Source: JAUIAI01 sp049680625
GTDB taxonomy: Bacteria; Pseudomonadota; Gammaproteobacteria; Burkholderiales; Burkholderiaceae_E
Reading direction: 5' to 3'
Length of the DNA: 64,000 nucleotides
NCBI GenBank assembly: GCA_049680625.1
Contig: JBAUID010000011.1
Span: 1 to 64,000 of the forward strand
A program made the position numbers and the translations under genes. Within the stretch, counting starts at the first letter, position 1, and each line of letters begins with the position of its first letter. Under the pieces are notes generated by a model. The model had not been told where the DNA came from. It did no database searches and saw only the letters and a list, made by a program, of their open reading frames with translations. Below are positions 1 through 8,095 of this stretch, one piece after another.

Positions 1-444
1 CATATGAAGGATGCGCCAGCGATTCTGGCTGACCTCATCGCCACGACTCCTGGAGATGAAGGAAAATGGTTTGCAACCGCAAAGGAACTCGAACTGTACG
101 AACTCGCATTGGACCTTGCGAACCGCAGTCCCTGTGATCCAAAAACCCTGACCAGGGCGGCTAGGGATAATCTCGATTCGGCACCGGAATTTGCTCTGGG
201 TTCAGCGCTGACCGCATTGCGCTGGCTGAGTGAGGGGTGGGGTTACGAGGTGACCAGCGTCGATGTGATGGAGGCTTACGACCGGGCAATGGATGCTGCC
301 GCCCGATTGAATAGGGCTGACGACGTAAGCGGCCAGATCCGGCAACTGGTTGAGGCGAACGACAACGGGGCGAGACAGTTTGTGCGCCAGGCGTTACAGA
401 GAAGAAAGCGCGTCGGTGGTGACGACGATGGCCCGGTGATATAA
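1..444 (+). CDS. Conserved hypothetical protein, probable C-terminal part (5' partial)
   Basis: The frame is open to the first base of the window, so this is probably the tail of a longer protein rather than a complete 146-residue one starting at the ATG at base 4. The visible part looks soluble and helical, with SPCDPKTLTRAARD near residue 42 and ALRWLSEGWGYE near residue 71 counted from that ATG. No signal peptide, membrane segment or catalytic motif is visible. From memory it resembles the C-terminal half of a conserved DUF6880/SWIM-associated hypothetical family, but I cannot confirm this. No function is proposed. It stops about 70 bases before the toxin remnant. Confidence 0.6.
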   Translation, partial: HMKDAPAILADLIATTPGDEGKWFATAKELELYELALDLANRSPCDPKTLTRAARDNLDSAPEFALGSALTALRWLSEGWGYEVTSVDVMEAYDRAMDAAARLNRADDVSGQIRQLVEANDNGARQFVRQALQRRKRVGGDDDGPVI

Positions 445-512
445 CCCAGTCACAGTAACGGAACATTGTTGGGGCATTAAATCGGTAACATATATGCTAC
501 CATCGGCGTCAC

Positions 513-575
513 ATGATAGAGGTTAGAGAATACCTCGACAGTGAGAAACCTGATGGCTTTGACGAAAGATTTTAA
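513..575 (+). pseudogene. Remnant of a RelE/HigB-type toxin gene (N-terminal scrap)
   Basis: A 20-codon frame starts MIEVREYLDSE, which is how many RelE/ParE-superfamily HigB-like toxins begin (MIEVREYLD followed by a G-R-SP-ARWF type stretch). Here the match ends after about 11 residues and the frame closes at TAA 573-575, just inside the antitoxin gene. In intact loci a toxin of about 100 residues precedes, and often overlaps, the antitoxin. The arrangement is what an internal deletion of almost the whole toxin would leave. The family match is from memory. Confidence 0.5.
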
Positions 576-876
576 GGACACCATACAGGCTCGCGCCCAA
601 CGGGATCCGGCGTTTCGCAAGGCCCTGCTGCAGGAAGGGGTCGAATGCCTGCTCGCCGATGATGTCGATACCGGCAAGGCGGTGCTGCGTGACTACATCA
701 ACGCGACCATCGGGTTTGAGGGGCTGTCTAGGGTCTTTGGCAAATCGAGCAAGAGTCTCATGCGCATGTTCGGGCCGAAAGGTAACCCCCAGGCGAGCAA
801 CCTGTTCGCGGTGATCCATTACCTGCAGGAGCAGGAGGGCATATACCTGGAAGTTAAAGCCCGGAAGGTGGCCTAG
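553..876 (+). CDS. HigA-like addiction-module antidote, XRE-type DNA-binding protein
   Basis: A 107-residue protein of the putative addiction-module antidote family. Family-typical pieces are the opening MALTKDFKDTIQARAQRDP, the segment TGKAVLRDYINATIGFEGL and the helix-turn-helix end SLMRMFGPKGNPQASNLF. Members bind their own operator and neutralise a RelE/HigB-like toxin encoded just upstream. I chose ATG 553 because the family begins at this MALT; an in-frame GTG lies at 541. The toxin gene is reduced to a scrap at 513-575, so the antitoxin is an orphan here. It may still act as an autorepressor or against a related toxin elsewhere. Confidence 0.8.
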   Translation: MALTKDFKDTIQARAQRDPAFRKALLQEGVECLLADDVDTGKAVLRDYINATIGFEGLSRVFGKSSKSLMRMFGPKGNPQASNLFAVIHYLQEQEGIYLEVKARKVA

Positions 877-972
877 AGTGCGTTGTGGCGGTGCTCAATC
901 TGCAGATGTTTCGAGTATTTTGAAGGATTTTCTGAGCTTGCTATTTATCATGGTATCGCCATTTATTAGGAA

Positions 973-1010
973 AATAAGCCATTGAATATAAAAGACAAAA
1001 AAGGCTTATT
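973..1010. repeat. Perfect 8-bp inverted repeat in the AT-rich gap before the methyltransferase gene
   Basis: AATAAGCC (973-980) and GGCTTATT (1003-1010) are exact reverse complements separated by 22 A-rich bases. The surrounding gap (877-1073) is clearly AT-richer than the flanks. It could be an operator or a weak terminator for the antitoxin gene, but no T-run follows the right arm. Nothing else is recognised in the gap. Confidence 0.4.
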
Positions 1011-1073
1011 GATAATAGAGTGGGAGTAGTTCTTTGTTCTGATCGGTCAGGACAAATCTGTTCACAGTGAATT

Positions 1074-1841
1074 ATGACAAATATTGATGAATCGCCCAGC
1101 TATCAAGCCTTCCTTAAGAGCCCAAACAGAAGCATCAAATACAACACTTATTTCCAGATATACGATTGCTTGTTTTCGCCTTTCAGAGACCGAGAAATTA
1201 CATTTGTTGAAATTGGTGTTTTGGGTGGTGGGTCTTTGTTTATGTGGCGTGAATTCTTTGGGGATAAAGCCAGGATTATTGGCGTTGACTTAAATCCCAA
1301 CGCGAAAAAGTACGAAGAAGCTGGCTTTGAAATCTATATCGGAAGCCAAAATGACCCGGAGTTCTGGAAGTCGTTTGTCAAAGCTGTTGGACCCGTCGAT
1401 ATCGTGTTGGACGATGGCGGCCATACCTATGAACAGCAAATCGTTACAACAGAGTTCTTGTTAGATAGCATAAAAGATCACGGCTTGCTGGTTGTTGAAG
1501 ACACACATACTTCGTACATGCGGGGCTTTGGCCCGAGGCGTTTCTCTTTCCTGGCGTACGTAAAGCGGTTTGCTGACCGCTTAAATTTTCGGTTTGAGAA
1601 GTTTTCTAAATTTCGATCTGACAGGCGGGTCTGGTCGATTCAAATATTTGAGTCCGTGGTGGCCTTTCATGTCAATCGGAGCGGGTCTGAAATGATGTCG
1701 AGTCTTTGTGACAATGGCGGATATAACGACGAAGCGATTGATTTTCGTCACTTCGATCAAGAGGGAAAAAAGCAAATTCGAGGTATCACCAAAAGACTTC
1801 GATTGCTGCGTGCCGGGTTTGCTCTCAGAAAGTATTTTTAG
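1074..1841 (+). CDS. Class I SAM-dependent methyltransferase (CmcI/sugar O-methyltransferase type)
   Basis: A 255-residue protein with a SAM-binding glycine loop VEIGVLGGGS (residues 45-54), an acidic ribose-binding strand IIGVDLNP (about 68-75), and LDDGGHTYEQQ and VVEDTHTSY further on. This layout is that of small methyltransferases acting on sugars or polyketide glycosides (CmcI/MycE-like), often found in surface-polysaccharide loci. The DDGGH motif may bind a metal and is typical of the group. The gene and its upstream gap are AT-richer than the neighbours, suggesting recent acquisition. No glycosyltransferases adjoin it, so the acceptor is unknown. The start is the first ATG; no good ribosome-binding site precedes it. 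Confidence 0.75.
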   Translation: MTNIDESPSYQAFLKSPNRSIKYNTYFQIYDCLFSPFRDREITFVEIGVLGGGSLFMWREFFGDKARIIGVDLNPNAKKYEEAGFEIYIGSQNDPEFWKSFVKAVGPVDIVLDDGGHTYEQQIVTTEFLLDSIKDHGLLVVEDTHTSYMRGFGPRRFSFLAYVKRFADRLNFRFEKFSKFRSDRRVWSIQIFESVVAFHVNRSGSEMMSSLCDNGGYNDEAIDFRHFDQEGKKQIRGITKRLRLLRAGFALRKYF

Positions 1842-1890
1842 TGCCGACCTGGTGCGTAGTGGGATATTGACGAATATACGGAGGTAAAGA

Positions 1891-2640
1891 ATGAACAGCT
1901 ATGATTTCAAACAGAAGGTTGCAGTCGTAACTGGCGGTGCCAACGGTATTGGTGCTGAAATTGCCAGTCGCCTCGTTGCATCCGGCGCGAAAGTGGCGAT
2001 CTGGGATATGGACACTACCAACCCCGAGCAGAAGATAAAGTCCCTCCCAGCCGGCAGTTCAACTTTGGTGCAAACGGATGTCAGTAACTACGAAAGTGTC
2101 GAGGCCGCGCTGGCGGCGACACGAGAAGCTATCGGTAATGTTGATGTCTTGGTTAACAGTGCTGGTATTGCCGGGCCAACCAGTACGGTGGCTGACTATC
2201 CCGTAGATATGTGGCGCAAGGTGCAGCAAGTGAATCTTGACGGCACCTTTCATTGCTGCAGATGCATTGTTCCCGGAATGGTTGAGCGCAATTATGGCCG
2301 AATCGTCAATATCGCCTCCATTGCCGGCAAAGAGGGAAATCCGAATGCAGCTGCCTACTCTGCCTCCAAGGCCGGTGTTATTGCTCTGACTAAATCGCTT
2401 GGTAAGGAGTTGGCCGGTAACAATATTGCGGTTAATTGTGTAACTCCGGCGACGGCTAAAACCCGCATTCTTGACCAGGTCAGTGAAGAGTTCATTCAGT
2501 ACATGATGTCGAAAATTCCGCGCCAGCGTTTCGTGACAGTGGAAGAGGTTGCCAGCATGATTCTCTGGATGGCATCCGCCGAGAATTCGTTTACGACAGG
2601 GGCCGCCTTTGATCTGTCTGGCGGCCGGGCAACCTATTGA
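1891..2640 (+). CDS. SDR family oxidoreductase (FabG-like)
   Basis: A 249-residue classical short-chain dehydrogenase/reductase. It has the cofactor loop TGGANGIG (residues 14-21), the structural NSAG motif in place of NNAG near residue 88, a catalytic YSASK near residue 156, and the C-terminal SGGRATY end typical of the FabG branch. A GGAGG ribosome-binding site sits about 8 bases before the ATG. Acidic residues after the second strand (WDMD) suggest NAD(H) rather than NADP(H). tadA follows after 21 bases on the same strand, without an obvious functional link. Substrate unknown; a hydroxyacyl or sugar-alcohol substrate is possible. Confidence 0.88.
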   Translation: MNSYDFKQKVAVVTGGANGIGAEIASRLVASGAKVAIWDMDTTNPEQKIKSLPAGSSTLVQTDVSNYESVEAALAATREAIGNVDVLVNSAGIAGPTSTVADYPVDMWRKVQQVNLDGTFHCCRCIVPGMVERNYGRIVNIASIAGKEGNPNAAAYSASKAGVIALTKSLGKELAGNNIAVNCVTPATAKTRILDQVSEEFIQYMMSKIPRQRFVTVEEVASMILWMASAENSFTTGAAFDLSGGRATY

Positions 2641-2661
2641 CTAAAAACTGGAGCCAACATC

Positions 2662-3132
2662 GTGTCGAACCTGACTTTTGATGAACAAATGATGCGCGAG
2701 GCAATAATTCTTGCGCGCCTTGCTGGTGAATCCGGTGAAGTACCGGTTGGTGCAGTTGTTACCCGCGGGAGTGATATTGTTGGGCGTGGCTCCAACCAAC
2801 CGATTCAGGGCAGTGACCCGACTGCTCATGCTGAGATCGTGGCCTTGAGGGCAGCTGGCGCATTCGAACAAAACTACCGCTTACCTGGTTGTGCGCTTTA
2901 CGTCACGCTTGAGCCCTGTGCGATGTGTGCCGGGGCGATTCAACATGCGCGCATATCCCGTGTGGTGTTTGGTGCATCCGATCCGAAAACGGGAGCCTGC
3001 GGTAGTGTGACTGACTTATTTGCCATTCAGCAGTTAAACCATCATGCCACTGTCTCCGGGGGGCTCCTGGCTGACGAGTGCGGGGTATTACTCAGTGAGT
3101 TTTTTGCACGTCGCCGACACAAGGCCGCGTAA
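2662..3132 (+). CDS. tadA: tRNA-specific adenosine deaminase TadA
   Basis: A 156-residue zinc deaminase that converts the wobble adenosine of tRNA-Arg(ACG) to inosine. Diagnostic motifs are HAE at residues 56-58 (zinc His and catalytic Glu), PCAMC at 85-89 (two zinc Cys), and GAIQHARISRVVFGASDPK after it, characteristic of TadA rather than cytosine or guanine deaminases. Length is normal for the family. The start is a GTG preceded by GGAG at a usual spacing. The stop lies 40 bases upstream of the glutathione S-transferase start, on the same strand. Confidence 0.95.
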   Translation: MSNLTFDEQMMREAIILARLAGESGEVPVGAVVTRGSDIVGRGSNQPIQGSDPTAHAEIVALRAAGAFEQNYRLPGCALYVTLEPCAMCAGAIQHARISRVVFGASDPKTGACGSVTDLFAIQQLNHHATVSGGLLADECGVLLSEFFARRRHKAA

Positions 3133-3172
3133 TACCGGCAAACCCGGTGCTCACGATTTTTTAGGACAGACG

Positions 3173-3805
3173 ATGAAACTATATGATTTTGAACCCGCCC
3201 CCAGCGCCCATCGGGTCAGGGTGTTCCTGTCCGAAAAGGGCATTTCAGTGCCAACAGTGCAGCTTGATGTGCGGTCTGACGAACAGTTCAAAGAACCGTT
3301 CAATTCGATGAACCCTTTCCACTGCGTCCCTTTTCTTGAGTTAGACGATGGGACGGTTGTTGCCGAATCGGTGTCTATTTGTCGCTACCTTGAAGAGCTC
3401 AACCCCAATCCGCCATTGTTCGGAGACTCGCCCGGTTCTCGGGCTGTGATTGACATGTGGAATCGGCGCATCGAACTTGACGGATATATCCCCGGTCTGC
3501 ATGCTGTTCGTAACAAGATTCCGATGTTTGCCGGTAAGGTAATCCCAGGTACCCGAATGGCTCTGCCACAGAGCCCGGTGATGGTCGAGCGTGGCACGGC
3601 GATGATGGCTGAGTTTCTTGGTAAGCTCGACAGTCAGTTATCCGCTAACGCGTTTGTCGCGGGTGATCGGGTCAGCATTGCTGACATCACCGGATGGTTC
3701 ACCGGCAATATCGCCGCCCGGCTTGAAATTGATCTCGCGGCGGATTTTCCAAACGTCGCCCGCTGGCATCGCGAGTTTTCCGACCGACCCAGTACACGGG
3801 CTTAG
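3173..3805 (+). CDS. Glutathione S-transferase family protein
   Basis: A 210-residue protein with an N-terminal thioredoxin-like domain (MKLYDFEPAPSAHRVRVFL, the cis-Pro loop HCVPFLELDDG, and the VAESVSICRYLEE glutathione gamma-glutamyl contact) and an all-helical C-terminal domain containing FVAGDRVSIADIT, the conserved N-capping box region. It would conjugate or isomerise electrophiles with glutathione in the cytosol. The open frame extends upstream to 3044, but that stretch overlaps tadA in another frame; ATG 3173 gives the canonical N-terminus. It is one of three GST-family genes in the window, with others at 37658 and 42316. Confidence 0.88.
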   Translation: MKLYDFEPAPSAHRVRVFLSEKGISVPTVQLDVRSDEQFKEPFNSMNPFHCVPFLELDDGTVVAESVSICRYLEELNPNPPLFGDSPGSRAVIDMWNRRIELDGYIPGLHAVRNKIPMFAGKVIPGTRMALPQSPVMVERGTAMMAEFLGKLDSQLSANAFVAGDRVSIADITGWFTGNIAARLEIDLAADFPNVARWHREFSDRPSTRA

Positions 3806-3915
3806 TTTGTGACAAACTGATATGACAATCAATATGGGTTAAACAACGATGACGGCGATGAGCAAAGCTATTCGCCTTGGACCGGGTTGGGCCAGAACAT
3901 GGGACGGGGGCTAAG

Positions 3916-4644
3916 ATGGCCCGGCGATTTCAGCGACCGCCACCCCGACTATTGCTGACCGAGGTTTTTCGTGCACTGGTCGAGCGCCGTCAGGGGCGCC
4001 GTTACATCGAAAACTTTCGGCCGGTGGTCGCCGGTGACGGGCATCCGGTGATGGTGATTCCTGGTTTTCTGTCAACAGACGATGCCTGTGTTTCGTTGCG
4101 CGGTTTTATCAGAAAAATCGGTTACACCGCTTACCCGTGGGGTTTGGGCCGCAACATAGGCGACCTTAGCGAGGTGACGGCTCTGCAGGCCCGCATTGCT
4201 GATATTGCCCGCTCGCATCATCAGCCAGTCAGCCTGATTGGCTGGAGCCTGGGCGGGATCTACGCTCGCGAAGCGGCCCGCGACCTGGGTGAATCGGTCC
4301 GACAAGTTATTACCCTGGGTTCTCCCTTCGGTGACGTCTTGAACTCGGGCTACGTAGCCTGGGTTTATGAACTGATTAAAAGCGAAAAAGCAAAACGTGC
4401 AAACGACGGACGTCTGAAGCATACGTCGGATCCGGTGCCGGTGCGGTCCACGGCATTGTTTTCCCGGGTCGACGGTGTGGTCGCCTGGCAGGCCTGCCAG
4501 GAGCCTGAAGAGGATCAATTGCGTCGCAATATCGAAGTGCGCAGCAGCCATCTGGGCATGAGTTTCAACATCCAGACGTTGCAGGCAGTGGCCAGCCAAC
4601 TTGCCCCGGACCCATCGACAAACCACCCGCCGTCGGCCAGCTAG
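3916..4644 (+). CDS. Alpha/beta hydrolase, lipase-like
   Basis: A 242-residue alpha/beta-hydrolase fold protein with VMVIPGFLSTDDA as the oxyanion-side loop and the nucleophile elbow GWSLGG (Ser about residue 111). It shows the AREAARD and TLGSPFGD sequences common in triacylglycerol-lipase-like and PHB-depolymerase-like hydrolases. No signal peptide is seen, so it is probably cytoplasmic. A TTG at 3877 would add 13 residues; ATG 3916 is a conservative choice. A separate 21-codon frame beginning ATG 3849 ends at 3914, immediately before this start, and could be a leader or a frameshifted N-terminus. Substrate unknown. Confidence 0.8.
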   Translation: MARRFQRPPPRLLLTEVFRALVERRQGRRYIENFRPVVAGDGHPVMVIPGFLSTDDACVSLRGFIRKIGYTAYPWGLGRNIGDLSEVTALQARIADIARSHHQPVSLIGWSLGGIYAREAARDLGESVRQVITLGSPFGDVLNSGYVAWVYELIKSEKAKRANDGRLKHTSDPVPVRSTALFSRVDGVVAWQACQEPEEDQLRRNIEVRSSHLGMSFNIQTLQAVASQLAPDPSTNHPPSAS

Positions 4645-5364
4645 TCAGGCTTGCTCAAAGAACTGGACCATCCAGTGGGCAAAGATGTCAGCGTCCGCCT
4701 GTGGATCTGTTTGCGCCAATTGTGCCAGGGCATCGGACACCGTCGCTACGTCAAGATGTGGTCCAATTTTGTCGCGAACCAGTGCGTGCATAAAGTCGTG
4801 ATTGAATTCCGGATGGTATTGGGTCGTAAACACATGATTGCCAATGGCAAACGCCCCGTAGTGGCACCAGGCATTTCCACCCAGCCGCCGCGCCCCCGGT
4901 GGTAACCCGGTTACCTGGTCTTCATGAGCAGCATGCAGGGACAATTGCTCGCGGCGCGGTTGCATCCAGTGCGCCGGCGCATCAAATTCAGTCACCGCTA
5001 TTCCCAGACCCCAATCGCTTGCCTGTTCAACCTGACCGCCCAGCGCATGAGCGATGGCCTGGTGGCCAAAACACAGGCCGACAACGGGGGCTTCAGCAGC
5101 GGCGCAGCGTCGGATAAATTCGAATAATCCAGACATCCATGGTTCGTCCACGTTCACCGAGGCCGGCGATCCGGTAATAACGTAACCATCGTGAGCATCT
5201 GTGCGGGCTGGCAATTCGCCGTCAACCGCCTGGTAGATGGTGTAGCCCCAGTCGGGGCGCTGGCGCGCGAGCAGGGCGGCAGTTTTCAGGCCGTCGTTGT
5301 CAAAGCGGGAAGCAAATGCCGACCGGTCGGTATTGCTGAGCAATATTCCGATATTCAATTTCAT
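4645..5364 (-). CDS. Type 1 glutamine amidotransferase (GuaA N-domain-like)
   Basis: A 239-residue stand-alone class-I glutaminase domain. The nucleophile elbow is VGLCFGHQ (Cys about residue 98) and the catalytic His-Glu pair lies in TTQYHPEF (about 184 and 186), so the triad is complete. ITGSPASVNVDEPW near residue 63 is typical of GMP-synthase-like GATase proteins, which are often annotated without a known acceptor. The ATG at 5364 is preferred over a GTG two codons upstream. It is transcribed away from the P450 gene. The glutamine-synthetase-like gene at 6771 is near but on the other strand, so a shared gamma-glutamyl or amide pathway is only a possibility. Confidence 0.88.
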   Translation of the reverse strand: MKLNIGILLSNTDRSAFASRFDNDGLKTAALLARQRPDWGYTIYQAVDGELPARTDAHDGYVITGSPASVNVDEPWMSGLFEFIRRCAAAEAPVVGLCFGHQAIAHALGGQVEQASDWGLGIAVTEFDAPAHWMQPRREQLSLHAAHEDQVTGLPPGARRLGGNAWCHYGAFAIGNHVFTTQYHPEFNHDFMHALVRDKIGPHLDVATVSDALAQLAQTDPQADADIFAHWMVQFFEQA

Positions 5365-5456
5365 GGGCACAATCGGACCAGAGCAGGGGTGCAGGTTGAG
5401 TATGATGGTAGCCTGTGTCTCGGCAGTTGATTGCTGACTACGTTTATTTTTTTCAT

Positions 5457-6719
5457 ATGACGGTTTTTTCTCCCATTGACGACGGCTTTGCGGACTTGTC
5501 AGACCCTGACGCTTTTGTCCGCGGCGCGCCGCATAACACTTTTGCCCGCCTGCGGCGTGACGACCCCATCGCCTGGTGTGATTGGTCAGGAGGCAAAGGC
5601 TTTTGGTCAGTTACCCGCCACGCGGACATTATTGCGCTGAACCGTGACCACCAGCTGATCAGCTCAGCGCGCGGTATCCGCATGGAAGACCAGACATATG
5701 AAGAGTATCTGGCAAGACGTACTTTTCAGGAAACCGATCCCCCGGAGCACACCCGGGTTCGGATGTTGGTTACGCGCGCTTTTTCGAAGGCGGCGATCGC
5801 GCAATTCGAAGCGCAGATCCGCCGGATCAGTGATGAAATAGTTGGGCAGGCACTGGCAAAAAAAGAAGGGGATCTTGTCGCTGAGATCGCCCGTCAGCTG
5901 CCAATGCGCATGCTGGGCCAAATTCTGGGTACACCGGAGGCCGATCTACCCTGGCTTGTTAGCAAAGGTGATCAGCTGATCGCCAACTCGGACCCGGAAT
6001 TTACCGACTACGTTCTGGACCAGGCAAATACAGATGCGTATCGCCTGATGCCTTTTCGGTCGCCCGCAGGAGTCGAACTATACGACTATGCGCGCCAGTT
6101 GATGCAGGACAAAGCCCGGGCGGGCGATACGAACAGCATTTTGCACCTGATCCTGCAACCGGATGACAACGGCAACGTAATTACTGAAACCGAATTCCGA
6201 AACTTTTTCTGCCTGCTCGTAGCCGCTGGTAACGATACAACCCGCTATACCATTGCCGGCGCATTACACGCGATGGCGAATCAGCCTGGGTTGATGTCTA
6301 CCCTGGCCAAGGCGGACCGGGCGACCCTGGACCTGGCCGCTGACGAATTTGTCCGTTGGGCGTCACCCGCAATGCACTTTCGGCGGACAGTGACGCGTGA
6401 CTTCGAGCTACACGGATCAGAAATGAAAGCGGGTGACAAAATTGTGCTGTGGTTCGTATCAGGCAATTTTGACGAGTCAGCCTTTGAGCGGCCGTTTGAA
6501 GTGAATCCAGCCAGGAAACCGAATCGGCATCTCGGTTTTGGACAAGGGGGGCCTCACCTATGCCTCGGAATGTGGCTCGCCCGGCTTGAAGTGCGGGTTG
6601 TGCTGGAGGCATTGCGGGACAAAATCAGCCGCATTGAGCAAACCGGTCCTCATGAGTTTGTGCGATCAAATTTCCTGGGCGGGATAAAACATCTGCCAGC
6701 AAGATTAAGCGGCCACTGA
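5457..6719 (+). CDS. Cytochrome P450
   Basis: A 420-residue soluble bacterial P450. The haem-ligand loop is GFGQGGPHLCLG (Cys about residue 369). The oxygen-activating I-helix is AAGNDTTR (about 256-263), and the early helix segment reads DPPEHTRVRMLVTRAF. Lack of a membrane anchor and overall length fit class I P450s fed by a ferredoxin; no ferredoxin or reductase gene is adjacent. The arrangement recalls CYP families acting on steroids, terpenes or alkyl chains (CYP125/142/111-like), but the substrate cannot be read. The open frame begins at 5415; ATG 5457 is preferred. The glutamine-synthetase-like gene follows after 51 bases. Confidence 0.92.
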   Translation: MTVFSPIDDGFADLSDPDAFVRGAPHNTFARLRRDDPIAWCDWSGGKGFWSVTRHADIIALNRDHQLISSARGIRMEDQTYEEYLARRTFQETDPPEHTRVRMLVTRAFSKAAIAQFEAQIRRISDEIVGQALAKKEGDLVAEIARQLPMRMLGQILGTPEADLPWLVSKGDQLIANSDPEFTDYVLDQANTDAYRLMPFRSPAGVELYDYARQLMQDKARAGDTNSILHLILQPDDNGNVITETEFRNFFCLLVAAGNDTTRYTIAGALHAMANQPGLMSTLAKADRATLDLAADEFVRWASPAMHFRRTVTRDFELHGSEMKAGDKIVLWFVSGNFDESAFERPFEVNPARKPNRHLGFGQGGPHLCLGMWLARLEVRVVLEALRDKISRIEQTGPHEFVRSNFLGGIKHLPARLSGH

Positions 6720-6770
6720 GTCGGATTAGACTATTTAACCAAGGCGTGTCTGCCGAAAACGGAGAAACTG

Positions 6771-8057
6771 ATGAGTGAAGCCCAACGCCTTCGGATGTTG
6801 TTTTGTGACCATTTGAACCTGGCTCGCGGTAAGTATCTGCCGGCCAGCAAGATTGGCGACGGCTCTTCACGTTTTTGCCAGAGTCTGTTCGGGGTGACTT
6901 ATGACAAAGACTTGTTACCGTCGCCCGGCTCCAAAATGCTCGAGGGTCTGCCCGACCTCGAAGCCCGTTACCTGATGAGCGATATTCGGCCGGGTTGGGA
7001 GCATGCCACTCAGTTAGTGATTGCCGACTTGTACGAAAACGATGGTTCACCCCTGGCCCTGTGTGGGCGTAGTGCGCTTAAAAAGGCAGTCGCCGACTGG
7101 CAGGCTCTTGGCTATTCACCCAAGGTTGGCATCGAACTGGAAGCATTTGCGTTTCAGCAGGCCGACGACGGACGTCTGGCCCCCCTGGATGCGCCGGGAG
7201 GCTATGTTTACAGTACTGGCCCACTCGCTGATCCGACGGGGTTTCTCGATGCGATCTGGGACCGGGCGGAGCAAGTCGGTTTTTCCCTGGAGGTGATGAC
7301 AAGTGAGTACGACCATCCGCAATTCGAATTCACATTAACCTTCGACGATGCAGTTCAAGCTGTTGACGATGCCTTCTTGTTCCGGCTGATGGCGCGCGAA
7401 GTTGCTCTAGAGCACGGCGTGTTGCTGACCTTTATGCCCAAGCCGATTGCCGATAAAGGTGGTAACGGGTTGCACATTAATTTTTCGCTTTGGGACAAAG
7501 CAGGGAATAATGCGCTGGCCACTGATGTGGCGGGCCAGCTAAATGCCCTTGGCGAGTCCTGTGTTGCCGGTCTGATGCATCATCACTGCGCAATGGCTGG
7601 TTTACTGGCTCCGACTGTCAATTCGTATCACCGGCTGCAGCCGGCGTCGCTGTCAGGATACTGGGCAAACTGGGCAGTAGACCATCGTGGCGTTACGACA
7701 CGGATTGCTTCCGAAACCGGCGACTTTGCTCGCATAGAACACCGCATGGCTGACGGCGCTGCAAATCCGTATACGGCGGTTGCCACGGTCTTGCAGGCGG
7801 CACGTTTGGGTCTGGTGCATAAATATCCGTTGCCGCCGGCTGAAACCGGCGATTGTTTTGAGGGACAGCAGGCAACGGTTTCAGTCGCGGATAACCTGGC
7901 TGGAGCTCTTGACGCACTCGAAGCCGATGATGTTCTGAGCGATGCCGTTGGTTCGCTCATTGCCAGCAACCAGGTGTTTATGAAACGTGATGAAATTGAA
8001 AAAACAGCGGCGCTGGATGAGAACAGCCTGCGCGATTTCTATATTTATTTCTTGTAA
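6771..8057 (+). CDS. Glutamine synthetase family protein (gamma-glutamyl ligase-like)
   Basis: A 428-residue protein of the glutamine-synthetase fold. Visible signatures are GIELEAFAF (metal-binding Glu residues, about 124-132), a paired acidic segment in TSEYDHPQFEFTL, the GNGLHINFSLW strand carrying the ammonia/ATP-site His, and RIEHRMADGAANPY (Arg and Glu of the nucleotide/metal site). It is shorter than housekeeping GlnA and lacks its adenylylation loop, so it is more likely a ligase joining glutamate to an amine, like PuuA, GlnA3/4 or the FluG C-domain. It lies 51 bases after the P450 with a GGAG ribosome-binding site. Confidence 0.85.
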   Translation: MSEAQRLRMLFCDHLNLARGKYLPASKIGDGSSRFCQSLFGVTYDKDLLPSPGSKMLEGLPDLEARYLMSDIRPGWEHATQLVIADLYENDGSPLALCGRSALKKAVADWQALGYSPKVGIELEAFAFQQADDGRLAPLDAPGGYVYSTGPLADPTGFLDAIWDRAEQVGFSLEVMTSEYDHPQFEFTLTFDDAVQAVDDAFLFRLMAREVALEHGVLLTFMPKPIADKGGNGLHINFSLWDKAGNNALATDVAGQLNALGESCVAGLMHHHCAMAGLLAPTVNSYHRLQPASLSGYWANWAVDHRGVTTRIASETGDFARIEHRMADGAANPYTAVATVLQAARLGLVHKYPLPPAETGDCFEGQQATVSVADNLAGALDALEADDVLSDAVGSLIASNQVFMKRDEIEKTAALDENSLRDFYIYFL

Positions 8058-8095
8058 CTCGCGCCGGTAGCTATTGTTGCCTTGTTGATATCGCT

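Noticed and set aside
4645..5364. PuuD-type gamma-glutamyl-GABA hydrolase for the amidotransferase
   Set aside because: The sequence fits the GuaA-like GATase group (GLCFGHQ, QYHPEF) better; PuuD family markers were not seen.
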